Positions 22,128-22,207 of a DNA stretch of 22,207 bases are shown here, in pieces. The notes beneath the pieces are model-generated. The model was not told the origin of the DNA. It saw only the letters and a program-made list of their open reading frames with translations, and searched no databases. The position numbers and the translations under genes were made by a program. The stretch comes from Candidatus Woesearchaeota archaeon (GTDB taxonomy: Archaea; Nanobdellota; Nanobdellia; Woesearchaeales; GW2011-AR4), in contig JAHWGX010000091.1 of NCBI GenBank assembly GCA_019323655.1, positions 1-22,207 on the forward strand. Reading direction: 5' to 3'. How positions within the stretch are numbered: position 1 is the stretch's first letter; each line of letters starts with the position of its first letter.

Positions 22128-22207
22128 TTACGCTTCAGCAAACCCCATCATCCTTTCATACAGCACAAATTTTCTTCGCGCCTCTTCAATCATATTGTTT
22201 TTCTTTG
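22128..22207 (-). CDS. 3' end of a gene cut by the window edge
   Basis: On the - strand an open frame enters from the right edge and ends at TAA (22130-22128). The visible part includes EEARRKFVLYERMMGFAEA, helical and amphipathic in style. An ATG at about 22193 is probably internal. Too short to name. It could be chance, but the residue mix is protein-like. Confidence 0.45.
   Translation of the reverse strand, partial: KKNNMIEEARRKFVLYERMMGFAEA

Noticed and set aside
1..22207. CRISPR arrays, insertion sequences and rRNA genes
   Set aside because: No regularly spaced repeats, transposase motifs or rRNA signatures were seen on either strand.

Overview
The window looks like part of a DPANN-type archaeal genome, most like Woesearchaeota or Pacearchaeota. 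This is inferred from gene content, not from a search. The archaeal markers are tRNA genes interrupted by bulge-helix-bulge (BHB) introns and lacking an encoded CCA, archaeal AMP phosphorylase, deoxyhypusine synthase, a short archaeal-type S-adenosylhomocysteine hydrolase, an Lrp/AsnC regulator, TATA-box promoters, GGTGA/GAGGTG ribosome binding sites, and prepilins with the archaeal class III signal QxSxEx.

Left part (1-5417, + strand). A terminator-like hairpin is followed by tRNA-Val(GAC), which I read as carrying three separate introns (D-loop, 37/38, 44/45). Next come an AI-2E/PerM-type membrane protein, a small membrane-anchored protein with two DUF333-like Cys-rich repeats, AMP phosphorylase (nucleotide salvage feeding the type III RuBisCO route; its partners are not here) and a large membrane-anchored surface protein.

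Middle (5418-12885). On the - strand lie tRNA-Ser(TGA) with a 92-nt intron inside the T-loop, a small 2-TM protein, deoxyhypusine synthase, and a 2-TM K+ channel/RCK protein with an unusual selectivity filter. Two intergenic regions (about 6054-6173 and 8225-8371) are closed by long inverted repeats, and both contain the 12-mer GTTGTTAATGCA. They are candidate non-coding RNAs of unknown class. On the + strand a compact group encodes a PfkB-family kinase, a histone-deacetylase-fold amidohydrolase and a YggS-type PLP protein. An Lrp/AsnC gene is divergent from ahcY, and the shared promoter region carries three TTWGTCC motifs.

Right part (12886-21627, - strand). Nine tightly packed genes form a type IV pilus/archaellum-like locus. 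In transcription order they are a RecA-fold protein lacking a P-loop, a 3-TM protein, two short class III prepilins, three larger pseudopilin-like proteins with an N-terminal membrane helix (one with a GATase-like domain, one with a large Cys/Trp-rich ectodomain), a winged-helix plus long coiled-coil protein, and a secretion ATPase. No membrane platform (TadC/ArlJ) gene and no prepilin peptidase is present in the window. This locus is the best candidate for a poorly described machine.

Right edge (21640-22207). A divergent promoter drives an apparent structured leader and a 46-residue ORF. The 3' end of another - strand gene is cut by the window edge.
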